A DNA stretch of 64,000 nt, taken from contig NZ_JABBXF010000006.1 of the NCBI RefSeq assembly GCF_013030945.1, positions 225,261 to 289,260 on the forward strand, read 5' to 3'. The notes under the pieces are model-generated. The model searched no databases. It was not told the DNA's origin and was given only the letters and a program-made list of their open reading frames with translations. The translations under genes were made by a program, and so were the position numbers. Within the stretch, counting starts at the first letter, position 1. The number at the start of each line of letters is the position of its first letter. Below are positions 46,941-56,994 of the stretch, piece after piece. This DNA is from Streptomyces morookaense. Lineage in GTDB: Bacteria; Actinomycetota; Actinomycetes; Streptomycetales; Streptomycetaceae.

Positions 46941-47772
46941 AAGCGCGCGGCACCGTCAGCCGCCACCCCTCGCCCAGTGCCGTCCATGTCCGGGCCCGGA
47001 CCGGGCCGCGGACCCGGTTGTCGGCGCGGTAGCGGAAGTCCGGCCCGGACACGGTGATGGTGCGGGCCGCCGCCCGCACCGGGTGGTGCCCCGCCCTCGG
47101 GTGGACGATGACCTCCGCCAGCCCGCCCCCCGCGGGAGCGGACACCGCGACGCGCCCGACCGGCCGGTCCCCGGTGGCCAGCAGGACCCCGTCCGCCTCG
47201 ACCCGCAGCCGCGCCCCGGGCCGCGGCCCCCGCCGGGGCCCGGTCCGGGTCAGCAGGGCCAGGGCGCTGCGCGCCGACACCGCCGCCCCCGGCACCCCCC
47301 GCACCGCCGCGCAGCGGCGCCCGGCCTCGGACGCCGGTACCCAGAGGCCCCCCAGGACGATGCCGTCGCTGTCGTCGGCCAGCAGGCCGAACCGCCGCTC
47401 CACGCCGTCCAGGACGGCCCGTGCGGCCGCCACGGCCCCCAGCGGGACGCCGAGCACCCGCGCCACCGACACGGACGGCAGCGAGCCGACAGGGACCCAC
47501 GCCAGCGGTGCCGCGGCCAGCTCGCGCTGCCGGTGCAGCAGGGCGACGACCCGGAGCAGCGCACGGTCGTCGCCGATCACCACCGTGCGCCGGCGGCCGC
47601 GCCGTCCGACGGCCCGCGCCACCTCCTCGGGGCTCTCCGGGAGACAGATTTTCGCCATCGATCCGGCGCACAGCACATCCCTTGCGATCCGCACGGACTC
47701 GCCGTCCACACGGCGGGCGACGGGGTCGACGACGACGAGCAGCCGCTGTCCGGCCGGGTCTGCAGCCGACAC
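46939..47772 (-). CDS. Diacylglycerol-kinase-like (YegS/LCB5 fold) protein
   Basis: A 277-residue protein with the fold pattern of the diacylglycerol/sphingosine kinase catalytic family: [17 protein letters not shown] at the N-terminus, ..[40 protein letters not shown]. The nucleotide loop normally reading GGDGT is GDDRA here, so ATP binding may be altered. A C-terminal beta domain ends [17 protein letters not shown]. It is divergent from purA with 178 bases between the starts. Confidence 0.75.
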   Translation of the reverse strand: MSAADPAGQRLLVVVDPVARRVDGESVRIARDVLCAGSMAKICLPESPEEVARAVGRRGRRRTVVIGDDRALLRVVALLHRQRELAAAPLAWVPVGSLPSVSVARVLGVPLGAVAAARAVLDGVERRFGLLADDSDGIVLGGLWVPASEAGRRCAAVRGVPGAAVSARSALALLTRTGPRRGPRPGARLRVEADGVLLATGDRPVGRVAVSAPAGGGLAEVIVHPRAGHHPVRAAARTITVSGPDFRYRADNRVRGPVRARTWTALGEGWRLTVPRA

Positions 47773-47806
47773 GTTCGTCCTTCCTCAGGTAACCTCTCGG
47801 TGCAAG

Positions 47807-47834
47807 AGCCCCTGTCGCTGTTGCGCCAGGGGCT
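47807..47834. repeat. Hairpin in the purA leader region
   Basis: AGCCCCTG and CAGGGGCT form an 8-bp stem with a 12-base loop, followed by TCGTCT. It lies 117 bases before purA and 35 bases before the divergent gene. It could be an attenuator of purA or part of an untranslated leader. Confidence 0.5.
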
Positions 47835-47950
47835 TCGTCTATCCGGGGCACCGGTTCGACGGCTCTAGCGGTGGTGTACGCCCTGACCAAGGCGGGCGTG
47901 GGGCCACCCGTGCACGTTGGACATGCCCCGCCCGGAAGGGGTGTACGCCT

Positions 47951-49237
47951 GTGCCCGCACTTGTGCTGCTCGGTGCTCAGTGGGGTGACGAGGGCAAGGG
48001 GAAGGCCACCGACCTGCTCGGCGGCTCCGTGGACTACGTGGTGCGCTACCAAGGTGGCAACAACGCCGGCCACACGGTCGTCGTCGGTGACCAGAAATAT
48101 GCGCTCCACCTCCTCCCCTCCGGGATCCTCTCGCCGGGGTGCACCCCGGTCATCGGCAACGGTGTCGTCGTCGACCCGGCGGTCCTGCTCTCCGAGCTGA
48201 GCGGGCTGAACGAGCGCGGCGTCGACACGTCGAAGCTGCTGGTCAGCGGTAACGCGCACCTGATCACGCCGTACCACACGACGGTCGACAAGGTGACGGA
48301 ACGCTTCCTCGGCAAGCGGAAGATCGGCACCACCGGCCGCGGCATCGGCCCGACCTACGCGGACAAGATCAACCGCGTGGGCATCCGGGTCCAGGACCTC
48401 TACGACGAGTCGATCCTGACCCAGAAGGTCGAGGCGGCCCTCGACTTCAAGAACCAGATCCTCGCGAAGCTCTACAACCGCCGCGCGATCGACTCGGCGA
48501 AGATCGTCGACGAGCTGCTGGGCTACGCGGAGCAGATCCGGCCGTTCGTCGCCGACACCACGCTGATCCTCAACAACGCCATCGACGACGGCAAGGTCGT
48601 CCTCTTCGAGGGCGGCCAGGGCACGCTGCTGGACGTCGACCACGGCACGTACCCCTTCGTGACCTCCTCCAACCCGACCGCGGGCGGCGCCTGCACGGGT
48701 GCGGGCGTGGGCCCCACGAAGATCAACCGGGTCATCGGCATCCTCAAGGCGTACACCACCCGCGTCGGCGCCGGTCCGTTCCCGACCGAGCTGTTCGACA
48801 AGGACGGCGAGGCGCTGCGCACCATCGGCGGCGAGCGCGGTGTGACCACCGGCCGCGACCGCCGCTGCGGCTGGTTCGACGCCGTCATCGCCCGCTACGC
48901 GACCCGCGTCAACGGCCTGACGGACTTCTTCCTCACCAAGCTCGACGTGCTCACCGGCTGGGAGCAGATCCCGGTCTGCGTCGCGTACGAGATCGACGGC
49001 AAGCGCGTCGAGGAACTGCCCTACAGCCAGACCGACTTCCACCACGCGAAGCCGATCTACGAGATGCTGCCGGGCTGGACCGAGGACATCTCCAAGGCCA
49101 AGACGTTCTCCGAACTGCCGAAGAACGCCCAGGCGTACGTGAAGGCGCTGGAGGAGATGTCGGGCGCCCCGATCTCCGCCATCGGCGTCGGCCCCGGCCG
49201 TGACGAGACGATCGAGATCAACTCCTTCCTTTCGTAA
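47951..49237 (+). CDS. purA: Adenylosuccinate synthase
   Basis: A 428-residue enzyme joining IMP and aspartate with GTP, the first step from IMP to [14 protein letters not shown] (8-18) is the P-loop and catalytic Asp; [43 protein letters not shown] (in parts) and [14 protein letters not shown] follow. The GTG at 47951 is preceded by GGAAGGGGTG. A very strong terminator follows. purD and purC lie 9-15 kb downstream. Confidence 0.97.
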   Translation: MPALVLLGAQWGDEGKGKATDLLGGSVDYVVRYQGGNNAGHTVVVGDQKYALHLLPSGILSPGCTPVIGNGVVVDPAVLLSELSGLNERGVDTSKLLVSGNAHLITPYHTTVDKVTERFLGKRKIGTTGRGIGPTYADKINRVGIRVQDLYDESILTQKVEAALDFKNQILAKLYNRRAIDSAKIVDELLGYAEQIRPFVADTTLILNNAIDDGKVVLFEGGQGTLLDVDHGTYPFVTSSNPTAGGACTGAGVGPTKINRVIGILKAYTTRVGAGPFPTELFDKDGEALRTIGGERGVTTGRDRRCGWFDAVIARYATRVNGLTDFFLTKLDVLTGWEQIPVCVAYEIDGKRVEELPYSQTDFHHAKPIYEMLPGWTEDISKAKTFSELPKNAQAYVKALEEMSGAPISAIGVGPGRDETIEINSFLS

Positions 49238-49254
49238 GGCTTTTAAGGCTCGTT

Positions 49255-49303
49255 GCACGCAGAAGCGCCCCGACCGCCCGGCGGTCGGGGCGCTTCTGCG
49301 TGC
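49255..49303 (+). terminator. Terminator after purA
   Basis: A 24-bp perfect stem: GCACGCAGAAGCGCCCCGAC is matched by GTCGGGGCGCTTCTGCGTGC, closing on a CCGCCCGGCG-type loop. Shared by purA and the convergent kinase gene. Confidence 0.85.
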
Positions 49304-49305
49304 TG

Positions 49306-50958
49306 TCACCCCGTTTTGCTGTAGACCAGCGACGCGTCCTTGGTGCCCGAGTCGGTGAAGTCGCGGCGCATCCGCCCGTCCGGGAGCAGCACCAGATCGG
49401 AGGCCGAGCCCGGCTGGCAGGCCGCGGCCGGCTGGGCCTGGACGACGGCGGAGGGGCCGAGGTGCAGCGGGGCACCGCCGTCGCCGCCGCCGGTGACGGC
49501 CGCGGTCCAGGCGCAGGTGTAGGCGGTGCCGTCGTCGAGGTAGCCGCCGCCGCGGATCCCGACGGTGCCGCCGCTGCCGCCGGCTCCCGGGCTGACGGTG
49601 AGGACGCGGGTGCTGCGGCCGCCGCCGGAGTCGAAGCCCGACTGCCAGGTCCCGGCGTAGGCCTGCGCCCCGCCGCCGTTCGCCGGGGAGGCGGGGGGCG
49701 GCGGTGCCGGGGACGATCCGACGGTGCCGGGGACCGCCGGGGGAGTCGTGGCCGGCGCCGTGGCCGGGGGAGCGGTGGAGGACGTCGCCGGGCCGGAACC
49801 GTTCCCGGTCTGCTGGTGCTGCCGGAGCAGGTAGACGGTCCCGCCGCCCGCGAGCAGTCCGGCGACCACGATCGCGGCCAGCAGGTACGGCGTCTTCGAG
49901 CGGGGCGGGGGAGGAGGCGCCGGGTATCCGTATCCGTATCCGTACCCGGGAGCGGGCGGGGCGGTGGCGGTCGGCGGGTCCGCCGGGGGTGCGGCCGGGG
50001 TCACCACCTGGGTGGGCGGTTCCTCGGATCTGGACGCCGACGGGTCCTCCACGTCGAGCAGCTGCACCGCGTGCCGTCCGAGCTGGGCGACCAGGCCCCC
50101 GGGCAGCCAGGGCTCGCCCGACCGCAGGTCCGTCAGCCGGCCGGCTGCGCCCGTGCGCTCCAGGGCCTCCTCGGGAGTGGGCCGGGCGGCGGGGTCCTTG
50201 GCGAGGAACGCGGCGATCAGCGGGCGCAGGGTCTCCGGCACGGCCGCGAGGTCCGGTTCCTCCTCGGCGATGCGGTACATCAGCGCGTGGACGCCGCTGT
50301 CCGCGGTGCCGAAGGGCATCCGGCCGGTGGCCGCGTAGGCCAGCACCGAGCCGAGGCAGAAGACGTCGCTGGCGGGCGTCACATGGGCGCCGCGCACCTG
50401 CTCGGGGGACATGAACCCGGGCGAGCCGACGGCCGCGCCGGTACGGGTGAGGCCACCGTCGGTGACGGTCTCCAGGGCGCGGGCGATGCCGAAGTCGATG
50501 ACGCGCGGACCGTCGAGCGTGATCAGCACGTTGGACGGCTTGAGGTCCCGGTGGACGATGCCCGCGGCGTGGACGGCCTGCAGGGCGCGGGCGAGGCCGG
50601 CGCCGAGGATGCGGACGGAACGTTCGGGCAGCGGCCCGAAGTCCTGGCCGACCACCTGGCGCAGCGAGGGGCCGGCGATGTACCCGGTCGCGACCCAGGG
50701 GACGGCGGCCTCGGTGTCGGCGTCGAGGACGGGCGCGGTCCACTCGCCGCCGACCCGCAGGGCCGACCGGACCTCCTGCCGGAAGCGGCTGCGGAACTCC
50801 TCCTGCGTCGCCAGCTCCGGGTGGACCAGCTTCACCGCGACCGTCCGGCCGCGGTCGGAGCGCGCGAGATAGACCCGCCCCATGCCGCCCGAGCCGAGCC
50901 GGGCGAGCAGTCGGTAGGCACCGAGTGCGCGCGGGTCCTCCGGCGTCAGAGCTTCCAT
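49306..50958 (-). CDS. Membrane Ser/Thr protein kinase (Pkn-type)
   Basis: A 550-residue Hanks-type kinase. The kinase domain (14-275) has GSGGMG (22-27), K43, HRDLKPSN with D138, and DFG (155-157), all catalytic residues present. A disordered Pro/Tyr/Gly linker, one membrane helix (about 365-387), an extracellular Ser/Thr/Pro/Ala-rich stalk and a beta-rich external domain of about 110 residues (AYAGTWQSGF to the end, with two cysteines) follow. The external domain resembles small lipocalin/avidin-like sensor modules but is not assigned. Single gene, convergent with purA. Confidence 0.92.
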   Translation of the reverse strand: MEALTPEDPRALGAYRLLARLGSGGMGRVYLARSDRGRTVAVKLVHPELATQEEFRSRFRQEVRSALRVGGEWTAPVLDADTEAAVPWVATGYIAGPSLRQVVGQDFGPLPERSVRILGAGLARALQAVHAAGIVHRDLKPSNVLITLDGPRVIDFGIARALETVTDGGLTRTGAAVGSPGFMSPEQVRGAHVTPASDVFCLGSVLAYAATGRMPFGTADSGVHALMYRIAEEEPDLAAVPETLRPLIAAFLAKDPAARPTPEEALERTGAAGRLTDLRSGEPWLPGGLVAQLGRHAVQLLDVEDPSASRSEEPPTQVVTPAAPPADPPTATAPPAPGYGYGYGYPAPPPPPRSKTPYLLAAIVVAGLLAGGGTVYLLRQHQQTGNGSGPATSSTAPPATAPATTPPAVPGTVGSSPAPPPPASPANGGGAQAYAGTWQSGFDSGGGRSTRVLTVSPGAGGSGGTVGIRGGGYLDDGTAYTCAWTAAVTGGGDGGAPLHLGPSAVVQAQPAAACQPGSASDLVLLPDGRMRRDFTDSGTKDASLVYSKTG

Positions 50959-51019
50959 GCCGGGTACTCCTTCCCCCCAGTTTCCCCTTGTTCTCCCGCG
51001 GAGAATAGCGGCACGGCAA

Positions 51020-51062
51020 AGGGCCGGGATCCCGCACGGTGAAAGTGCGGGTTCCCGGCCCT
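51020..51062 (-). terminator. Terminator after the cold-shock gene
   Basis: AGGGCCGGGATCCCGCAC pairs with GTGCGGGTTCCCGGCCCT (one mismatch) around a 7-base loop, 14 bases beyond the stop on the minus strand. Confidence 0.75.
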
Positions 51063-51075
51063 GCCCCGGGGCCGC

Positions 51076-51279
51076 TCAGCCCGGGACGATGTTCTCCGCC
51101 TGGGGTCCCTTGTGGCTCTGCGCGATGTCGAAGGTGACCTTCTGACCCTCGTTCAGTTCGCGGTAGCCGGTGGCGGAGATGTTCGAGTAGTGGGCGAAGA
51201 CGTCCGGGCCGCCGCCGTCCTGCTGGATGAAGCCGAAGCCCTTTTCGGAGTTGAACCACTTCACGGTGCCGGTGGCCAA
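51076..51279 (-). CDS. Cold-shock protein (CspA family)
   Basis: A 67-residue single-domain OB-fold RNA/DNA-binding protein. RNP-1 is KGFGFIQ and RNP-2 is VFAHYSNI; the sequence starts [16 protein letters not shown]. Streptomyces have several such paralogues, and this one ends in QAENIVPG. Preceded by TCTCTCCAGGAGATCG on its strand. It is a single-gene unit with its own terminator. Confidence 0.95.
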   Translation of the reverse strand: MATGTVKWFNSEKGFGFIQQDGGGPDVFAHYSNISATGYRELNEGQKVTFDIAQSHKGPQAENIVPG

Positions 51280-51497
51280 GACGATCTCCTGGAGAGAGAG
51301 TTGAGACGGAATTCCGTAGGGGGAAATACAAGAGCGCGAGGGAACCTAGCATGCAAAAGGGTGGCGAATCGGTATTTCCGGTACGGCGATTCTCGAAGGG
51401 ACCGGTCCCCTTGGGCCCGGCAGGGTGTCCGCACCCGGGACAACTGGCGTACACAGTGCCGGTGCCCCGTCCCCTCCGTGTTCCCTAGGCTCGGACC

Positions 51498-52859
51498 ATG
51501 AGCCTGCACCAGCCCACCACGCCCGAAGCCGGCGCAGCCGTCAAGGCGGCGGACCGCGCCCACGTCTTCCACTCCTGGTCCGCGCAGGGCCTGATCGATC
51601 CGCTCGCCGTCGCCGGGGCCCGGGGCTCGTACTTCTGGGACTACGACGGCAACCGCTATCTCGACTTCTCCTCCCAGCTGGTCAACACCAACATCGGCCA
51701 CCAGCACCCCAAGGTCGTGGCCGCGGTCCAGGAGCAGGCCGGCCGGCTGTGCACGATCGCGCCGGGCTTCGCCGTGGACGTGCGGTCCGAGGCGGCGCGG
51801 CTGATCGCCGAGCGGACGCCCGGCGACCTCGACAAGATCTTCTTCACCAACGGCGGCGCGGAGGCGGTGGAGAACGCCGTGCGCATGGCCCGGCTGCACA
51901 CCGGCCGGCCCAAGGTGCTCAGTGCGTACCGCTCGTACCACGGCGCGACCGCCGCGGCGATCAACCTGACCGGGGATCCGCGCCGTTGGCCGTCCGACAG
52001 CGGCGCCGCCGGCGTCGTGCACTTCTGGGCGCCGTTCCTCTACCGCTCGCCCTTCCACGCGGAGGACGAGCAGCAGGAGTGCGAGCGCGCGCTGCAGCAC
52101 CTCCACGACACGATCGTCTTCGAGGGGCCGCGGACGATCGCCGCGATCGTCCTGGAGACCGTCCCCGGCACCGCCGGGATCATGGTCCCTCCGCCCGGCT
52201 ACCTCGCGGGCGTCCGGGAGCTGTGCGACCGGTACGGGATCGTGTTCGTCCTGGACGAGGTCATGGCCGGCTTCGGCCGGACCGGCCGCTGGTTCGCCGC
52301 CGACCACTTCGGCGTCACGCCCGACCTGCTGACCTTCGCCAAGGGCGTCAACTCCGGCTATGTGCCGCTCGGCGGCGTGGCCATCTCCGCGGAGATCGCC
52401 GCGACCTTCGACGAGCGCCCGTACCCCGGCGGGCTCACCTACTCCGGCCACCCGCTGGCCTGTGCCTCCGCGGTCGCGACGATCAATGCGATGGCCGAGG
52501 AGGGCATCGTGGAGAACGCCGCGCACATCGGCGAGACCGTCCTCGGCCCGGGGCTGCGCGAGCTGGCGGAGCGGCACCCCTCGGTGGGCGAGGTGCGCGG
52601 GCTCGGTGTGTTCTGGGCCGTCGAGCTCGTCCGCGACCGCGCCACCCGCGAGCCGCTGGTGCCGTACAACGCGGCGGGCGAGGACAACGCCCCGATGGCC
52701 GCCTTCGCCGCCGCGTGCCGGAGGGCCGGGCTGTGGCCGTTCGTCAACATGAACCGCACCCACGTGGTCCCGCCGTGCACCGTCACCGAGGCCGAGGCGA
52801 AGGAGGGCCTGGCCGCCCTGGACGAGGCGCTGGGCGTGGCGGACGCGCACACGGTCTGA
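51498..52859 (+). CDS. Class III (omega-type) PLP aminotransferase
   Basis: A 453-residue fold-type I aminotransferase of subgroup III. YLDFSSQLVNTNIGHQHP, FFTNGGAEAVENAVRMAR and DEVMAGFGRTG (253-263) are family marks; the PLP lysine is K282 in TFAKGVNSGYVPLGG. It is similar to taurine-, beta-alanine- and polyamine-pyruvate transaminases; the amine donor is not fixed by sequence. A GntR regulator follows 93 bases later and probably controls it in response to the substrate. Confidence 0.9.
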   Translation: MSLHQPTTPEAGAAVKAADRAHVFHSWSAQGLIDPLAVAGARGSYFWDYDGNRYLDFSSQLVNTNIGHQHPKVVAAVQEQAGRLCTIAPGFAVDVRSEAARLIAERTPGDLDKIFFTNGGAEAVENAVRMARLHTGRPKVLSAYRSYHGATAAAINLTGDPRRWPSDSGAAGVVHFWAPFLYRSPFHAEDEQQECERALQHLHDTIVFEGPRTIAAIVLETVPGTAGIMVPPPGYLAGVRELCDRYGIVFVLDEVMAGFGRTGRWFAADHFGVTPDLLTFAKGVNSGYVPLGGVAISAEIAATFDERPYPGGLTYSGHPLACASAVATINAMAEEGIVENAAHIGETVLGPGLRELAERHPSVGEVRGLGVFWAVELVRDRATREPLVPYNAAGEDNAPMAAFAAACRRAGLWPFVNMNRTHVVPPCTVTEAEAKEGLAALDEALGVADAHTV

Positions 52860-52952
52860 CCCCGGACTGCCCCCGCCGGCCCCCCGGCGTGTAGCGTCGC
52901 TTCCCGTCGTGCGATGCCAGCGCGCGGCCACGGAAGGGGAGAGACGCACACC

Positions 52953-53648
52953 ATGCCCGGCAGCGACGCTGTCAAGCGCACGACGCTGCGCTCGCAGATC
53001 GCCGACGCCCTGCGCGACGAGGTCATCGCGGGGCGCCTTCCGGCGGGGCGGCAGTTCACCGTCAAGGAGATCGCCGAGAGCTACGGCGTCTCGGCGACCC
53101 CGGTCCGTGAGGCGCTGCTCGACCTGTGCGCGCAGGGGCTGCTCGACGTGGAGCTGCACAAGGGCTACCGGGTGCGGGAGTTCTCGTACGCCGACTTCCT
53201 CGACATGGTCGAGGCGCGCACGCTGATCGTCGAGGGCGTCTTCCGGCGGTCCGCGCAGCGGGCCCTGCAGGCGGCCACCCCGGAGGCGCTGGCCTCGGTG
53301 CGGCGGCGGGCCGAGGAGGCGGGGCGCGCGGCGGTCGCGGGGGACCTGGACATCCTCATCGGCTACGACCTGCGCTTCTGGCGGGAGTTGGCCGGCCTCG
53401 TCGGCAATCCGTATATATCGGACTTCCTCGACCGGGTCCGCATCCAGAGCTGGGCCTTCACCGTGCCCCTGCTGCGTCGCCTCGGCGATCTGCGCGGGCG
53501 CTTGTGGCACGGCCACGCCGAGCTGGTCGAGGCGGTGGCCTGCCGGGACGGGGACCGGGCGCAGCAGCTCGTCGCCGCGTACAACGACCACGCGCTCGAC
53601 CTGATCAGATCGCTCGCGACGGGCTTCGACAGATCTCCGATCGAATAG
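52953..53648 (+). CDS. GntR-family regulator (FadR/FCD type)
   Basis: A 231-residue regulator. The winged helix-turn-helix (about 12-75) contains RSQIADALRDEVIAGRLPAG, FTVKEIAESYGVSATPVREAL; the FCD ligand-binding domain follows (about 85-225) with a metal-binding His pattern in ..WHGHAELVEAV.. and ..AYNDHAL... Such proteins sense carboxylic acids. GGAAGGGGAGAG precedes the ATG at 52953. Likely governs the aminotransferase gene. Confidence 0.9.
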   Translation: MPGSDAVKRTTLRSQIADALRDEVIAGRLPAGRQFTVKEIAESYGVSATPVREALLDLCAQGLLDVELHKGYRVREFSYADFLDMVEARTLIVEGVFRRSAQRALQAATPEALASVRRRAEEAGRAAVAGDLDILIGYDLRFWRELAGLVGNPYISDFLDRVRIQSWAFTVPLLRRLGDLRGRLWHGHAELVEAVACRDGDRAQQLVAAYNDHALDLIRSLATGFDRSPIE

Positions 53649-53693
53649 GGTCGAATGCGCCCATGGTCGTCGAGATGCCGAATGTGATGCCGA

Positions 53694-56210
53694 GTGACAG
53701 TGCCCATGACGCCCGCGACGCCGGCGGCCATGACGCCCGGAGGAGCGGCTGTCGGCCTGACGGTGGTCGTCCCCGCCTACAACGAGGAGCAGCGGCTCGC
53801 CCCCAGTCTCGACGCCATCCGCGCCCACCTCGACTCCCTTGACGCGGGCGCTGCGGACGACTGGGAACTGATCGTCGTCGACGACGGATCGGCCGACGGC
53901 ACCGTCGCCGTCATCGAGGCCGCCGCCGCCGAGGAACCCCGCATCCGGCTGCTCCGCACCCCCGCCAACCGCGGCAAGGGCCACGCCGTACGCACCGGCG
54001 TCCTCGCCTCGCGCGGCCGCCGGGTCCTGGTCACCGACGCCGATCTGGCCACGCCCATCGAGGAACTGGCCCTGCTGCAGCGCCGCCTCGACGAGGGCGC
54101 CGCGGCCGCCGTGGGCTCCCGCGCCCTGCCCGGCTCCCGCATCTCCGTACGCCAGAACCCGCTGCGCGTCGCCCTCGGCCGGCTCGGCTCCGGGCTGATA
54201 CGCGCGGCGGCCGTGCCCGGCATACGGGACACCCAGTGCGGGTTCAAGCTCTTCGACGGCGACAAGGTGCGTGCCGCCTTCGCCGACTCCCGCCTGGACG
54301 GCTGGAGTTACGACGTGGAGATACTGCGCCACTTCCACCAGCAGGACTGGGAGGTCGCCGAAGTGCCCGTGCGCTGGGCCCACCAACCCGGCTCCAAGGT
54401 CCGGCCGCTGGCCTACCCGGCCGTCCTCGCCGACCTCGTACGCCTGCGGGCCCGCTCCGTCCGCCCGGCCGGCCTGCTCGTCGGACTCCTCTACCTCGGC
54501 TTCGCGTTCTTGCTCTACCGCGGGCTGTGGGGGGACGCCGACGGCGGCGGCTATCTCACCGACTCGGGCTCCGACCAGCGGCAGTGGGAGTGGTTCTTCG
54601 CCGTCACCGCCGACAACGTCGCCCACCTCCGCGACCCGCTCTTCACCGACCTGCAGAACTTCCCGCTCGGCGTGAACCTCATGGCCAACACCGCCATGCT
54701 GGGCCTCTCCGTGCCCCTCGCCCCGGTCACGCTCGCCTTCGGGCCGCAGGTCACCTGGTCGGTCGTGCTCACCGGCGGCCTGGCCGCCACCGCGCTGTCC
54801 TGGTACTGGCTGCTGGCCAGGCGGTTCGTCCGGTCCCGCTGGGCGGCCGCCCTGGGCGGCGCCTTCTGCGCCTTCGCCCCGCCGATGGTCTCCCACGGCA
54901 CCGCGCACCCCAACTTCACGGTGCTGTTCATGATGCCGCTCATCGTCGACCGGATGCTGCGGCTCTGCGAGGGCCGCCGCACCGGACGGGACGGCGCCGT
55001 CCTCGGCCTCTTCCTCGCCTACCAGATCTTCCTCGGCGAGGAGGTCCTGCTGCTGGCCATGACCGGCTGCGGCCTCTTCGCCCTCGGCTACGCCCTGGCC
55101 GCCCCCGACGTCGCCCGGGCCGTGGCCCGGCCGCTGCTGCGCGGGCTCGGCGTCGCCGCCCTGGTCTGCGTGCCGCTCGTGGCCTACCCGCTGCTCTGGC
55201 AGTTCCACGGCGCGCAGAGCTACCGCAGCGTGCTGCACGGGCAGGTGGGCAACAACCCCATGGCGCTGCTGGAGTTCGCCACCCGCTCGCTCGCCGGCGA
55301 CCCGAAGGTGGCCGCCTCCCTGTCGCTCAACCGGACCGAGGAGAACGCCTTCTTCGGCTGGCCGCTCGTCGTCGTCGCCGTCGCGATCGTCGTCCGCCTG
55401 CGCGACCAGCCGCGCGTCCGCGCCCTGGGCTTCACCGCACTCGCGGCCGCCGTGCTCTCGCTCGGCCAGAACATCCCCCTGCTCGGCACCGACAAGACGC
55501 TGCCCGGCCCGTGGCGCCTGCTGGCCAAGATGCCGTTCTACGAATCGGTCATCGAGTCCCGCGTCGCCATGGTCTGCGTGCCCGCCCTCGGTATCCTGCT
55601 CGCCCTCGCCTGCGACCGGCTCGCCGTCAAGCGCCTGCGCAACGAACGCGAGTCCTCGCGCAGGCTGCTCGGCTGGGCGGGCCTCGCCGCGGCCCTCGTC
55701 CCGCTCGTCCCCACCCCGTACCCGACGGCCGGCCACGCCCCGGCGCCCGCCTTCGTCGCGGACGGCACCTGGCGCCAGTACGTACGCCCCGGCCACTCCC
55801 TGGTGCCCGTCCCCGTGCCCAGCCCGGAGGACACCACCGCACTGGGCTGGCAGGTGCAGGCCGACCTCGGATTCGCCTTCCCCGGCGGCTACTTCAACGG
55901 CCCGTGGGGTCCGGAACGCATCGGCATCTACGGGCCCGAGCAGCGCCCCACCGCCGAACTGCTGCGCAAGGTACGGGAGACGGGCAAGGCCCCGGCCATC
56001 GGCGACCGGGAGCGCAGCGCCTTCCGCAAGGACCTCGCCTTCTGGCGCGCGGACGCCCTCGTCCTCGCGCACCAGGACCACGAACTGCCGCTGCGCGAGA
56101 CCGTCACCCGGCTGACGGGACGGCAACCGCAGTGGACGGGTGACACGTGGGTGTGGGACGTCCACGCGATGGCCGAGGATGGTCCCCGGGACGGTATGAC
56201 AACCGGCTGA
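53694..56210 (+). CDS. GT2/GT-C fusion glycosyltransferase
   Basis: An 838-residue protein. Residues about 20-255 are a GT2 domain of the dolichyl-phosphate glucosyltransferase type (TVVVPAYNEEQRL, VVDDGSADGT, TDADLATPIEEL, DTQCGFKLFDG). From about 265 a polytopic GT-C-like membrane domain runs for some 450 residues (about 11 helices), with a C-terminal extracytoplasmic part that ends in a short tail. One chain therefore could make a polyprenyl-phosphate sugar and transfer or flip it. Usually these are separate proteins. Single gene after the GntR regulator. Confidence 0.85.
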   Translation: MTVPMTPATPAAMTPGGAAVGLTVVVPAYNEEQRLAPSLDAIRAHLDSLDAGAADDWELIVVDDGSADGTVAVIEAAAAEEPRIRLLRTPANRGKGHAVRTGVLASRGRRVLVTDADLATPIEELALLQRRLDEGAAAAVGSRALPGSRISVRQNPLRVALGRLGSGLIRAAAVPGIRDTQCGFKLFDGDKVRAAFADSRLDGWSYDVEILRHFHQQDWEVAEVPVRWAHQPGSKVRPLAYPAVLADLVRLRARSVRPAGLLVGLLYLGFAFLLYRGLWGDADGGGYLTDSGSDQRQWEWFFAVTADNVAHLRDPLFTDLQNFPLGVNLMANTAMLGLSVPLAPVTLAFGPQVTWSVVLTGGLAATALSWYWLLARRFVRSRWAAALGGAFCAFAPPMVSHGTAHPNFTVLFMMPLIVDRMLRLCEGRRTGRDGAVLGLFLAYQIFLGEEVLLLAMTGCGLFALGYALAAPDVARAVARPLLRGLGVAALVCVPLVAYPLLWQFHGAQSYRSVLHGQVGNNPMALLEFATRSLAGDPKVAASLSLNRTEENAFFGWPLVVVAVAIVVRLRDQPRVRALGFTALAAAVLSLGQNIPLLGTDKTLPGPWRLLAKMPFYESVIESRVAMVCVPALGILLALACDRLAVKRLRNERESSRRLLGWAGLAAALVPLVPTPYPTAGHAPAPAFVADGTWRQYVRPGHSLVPVPVPSPEDTTALGWQVQADLGFAFPGGYFNGPWGPERIGIYGPEQRPTAELLRKVRETGKAPAIGDRERSAFRKDLAFWRADALVLAHQDHELPLRETVTRLTGRQPQWTGDTWVWDVHAMAEDGPRDGMTTG

Positions 56211-56259
56211 GCGGCACTACTCTGGCCCGACGCCCGACCACCTACGAGAGCGAGCTCGC

Positions 56260-56910
56260 GTGGCCTGTGACCTCTGGCTAGTGCCCCTCGTCGACGTGCT
56301 CTGCCACAGCCCCGACAACCCGTTCGCGGAGGAGATCGCCGCGTACGACAAGGCCCTGGGCGAGGCGGGCCTGCCGCCCGTGCCGGTCTTCGGCTACATG
56401 CCGGGCCTGTCGGGGGACGTGGCACCGGTCGCCGGCTTCGACTACGACGCCCTGCACTTCCTGCGCCGCGCCCATCTGCTCAACCTGTGCGGCCTGGAGG
56501 TCACTCCGGTGGATGAACTGGGCGGCGACTACGAGCAGTTGCTGGAGATCTTCGAGACCACGGCCCAGCAGTCGCACCTGGTCTGGCACTACGACCACGC
56601 CGGGGCGTACGTCCCCGTGGACTTCGCGCACCCGCTGTCCACCGACGAACTCCTCGAAGGCGGCGGCCCGCTGGGCTCCAGCCACGGCCTGCTGCGCGAA
56701 CTCCGCACGGTGGCACCGGCGCTGGGCATCGACCCCGACAACCCCCCGCCCACCCCGGCGGCCCCCGGCCGCCCCACCCGCCTGGACGAACGCGTGGCAC
56801 CGGCCACGGAGGACGACAGCCCGTTCGCGAGGGAACGCCACGTATGGCTGGGGCTGCACGCGGCGGCGACGCGAAGCCTGGGGCAGGGCTCGATGATCGT
56901 GTTCAGCTGA
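56260..56910 (+). CDS. Conserved hypothetical protein
   Basis: A 216-residue acidic soluble protein I do not recognise by family. It starts at a GTG ([21 protein letters not shown]) and has no membrane helix. Segments such as [39 protein letters not shown] and [18 protein letters not shown] are well-formed helices and strands. The codon use is that of a real gene. It follows the glycosyltransferase by 49 bases on the same strand. Confidence 0.75.
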   Translation: MACDLWLVPLVDVLCHSPDNPFAEEIAAYDKALGEAGLPPVPVFGYMPGLSGDVAPVAGFDYDALHFLRRAHLLNLCGLEVTPVDELGGDYEQLLEIFETTAQQSHLVWHYDHAGAYVPVDFAHPLSTDELLEGGGPLGSSHGLLRELRTVAPALGIDPDNPPPTPAAPGRPTRLDERVAPATEDDSPFARERHVWLGLHAAATRSLGQGSMIVFS

Positions 56911-56940
56911 GGGGCGCCCATGTCGACGCTGCGGTGGCTT

Positions 56941-56978
56941 GCGCCCCGAAGGGGCGCGGGGAACCGCGGACCCGCGGA
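56941..56978. repeat. Dispersed palindromic repeat, copy 6 (inverted)
   Basis: GCGCCCCGAAGGGGCGCGGG, then GAACCGCGGACCCGCGGA. Inverted relative to copy 4, between two convergent genes in an 84-base gap. Confidence 0.7.
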
Positions 56979-56994
56979 CGAACGGACCCCGGCC

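Noticed and set aside
51261..56165. A 1634-codon open frame on the minus strand
   Set aside because: It lies opposite the aminotransferase, GntR and glycosyltransferase genes, all with strong motifs. It has the composition of a shadow frame.
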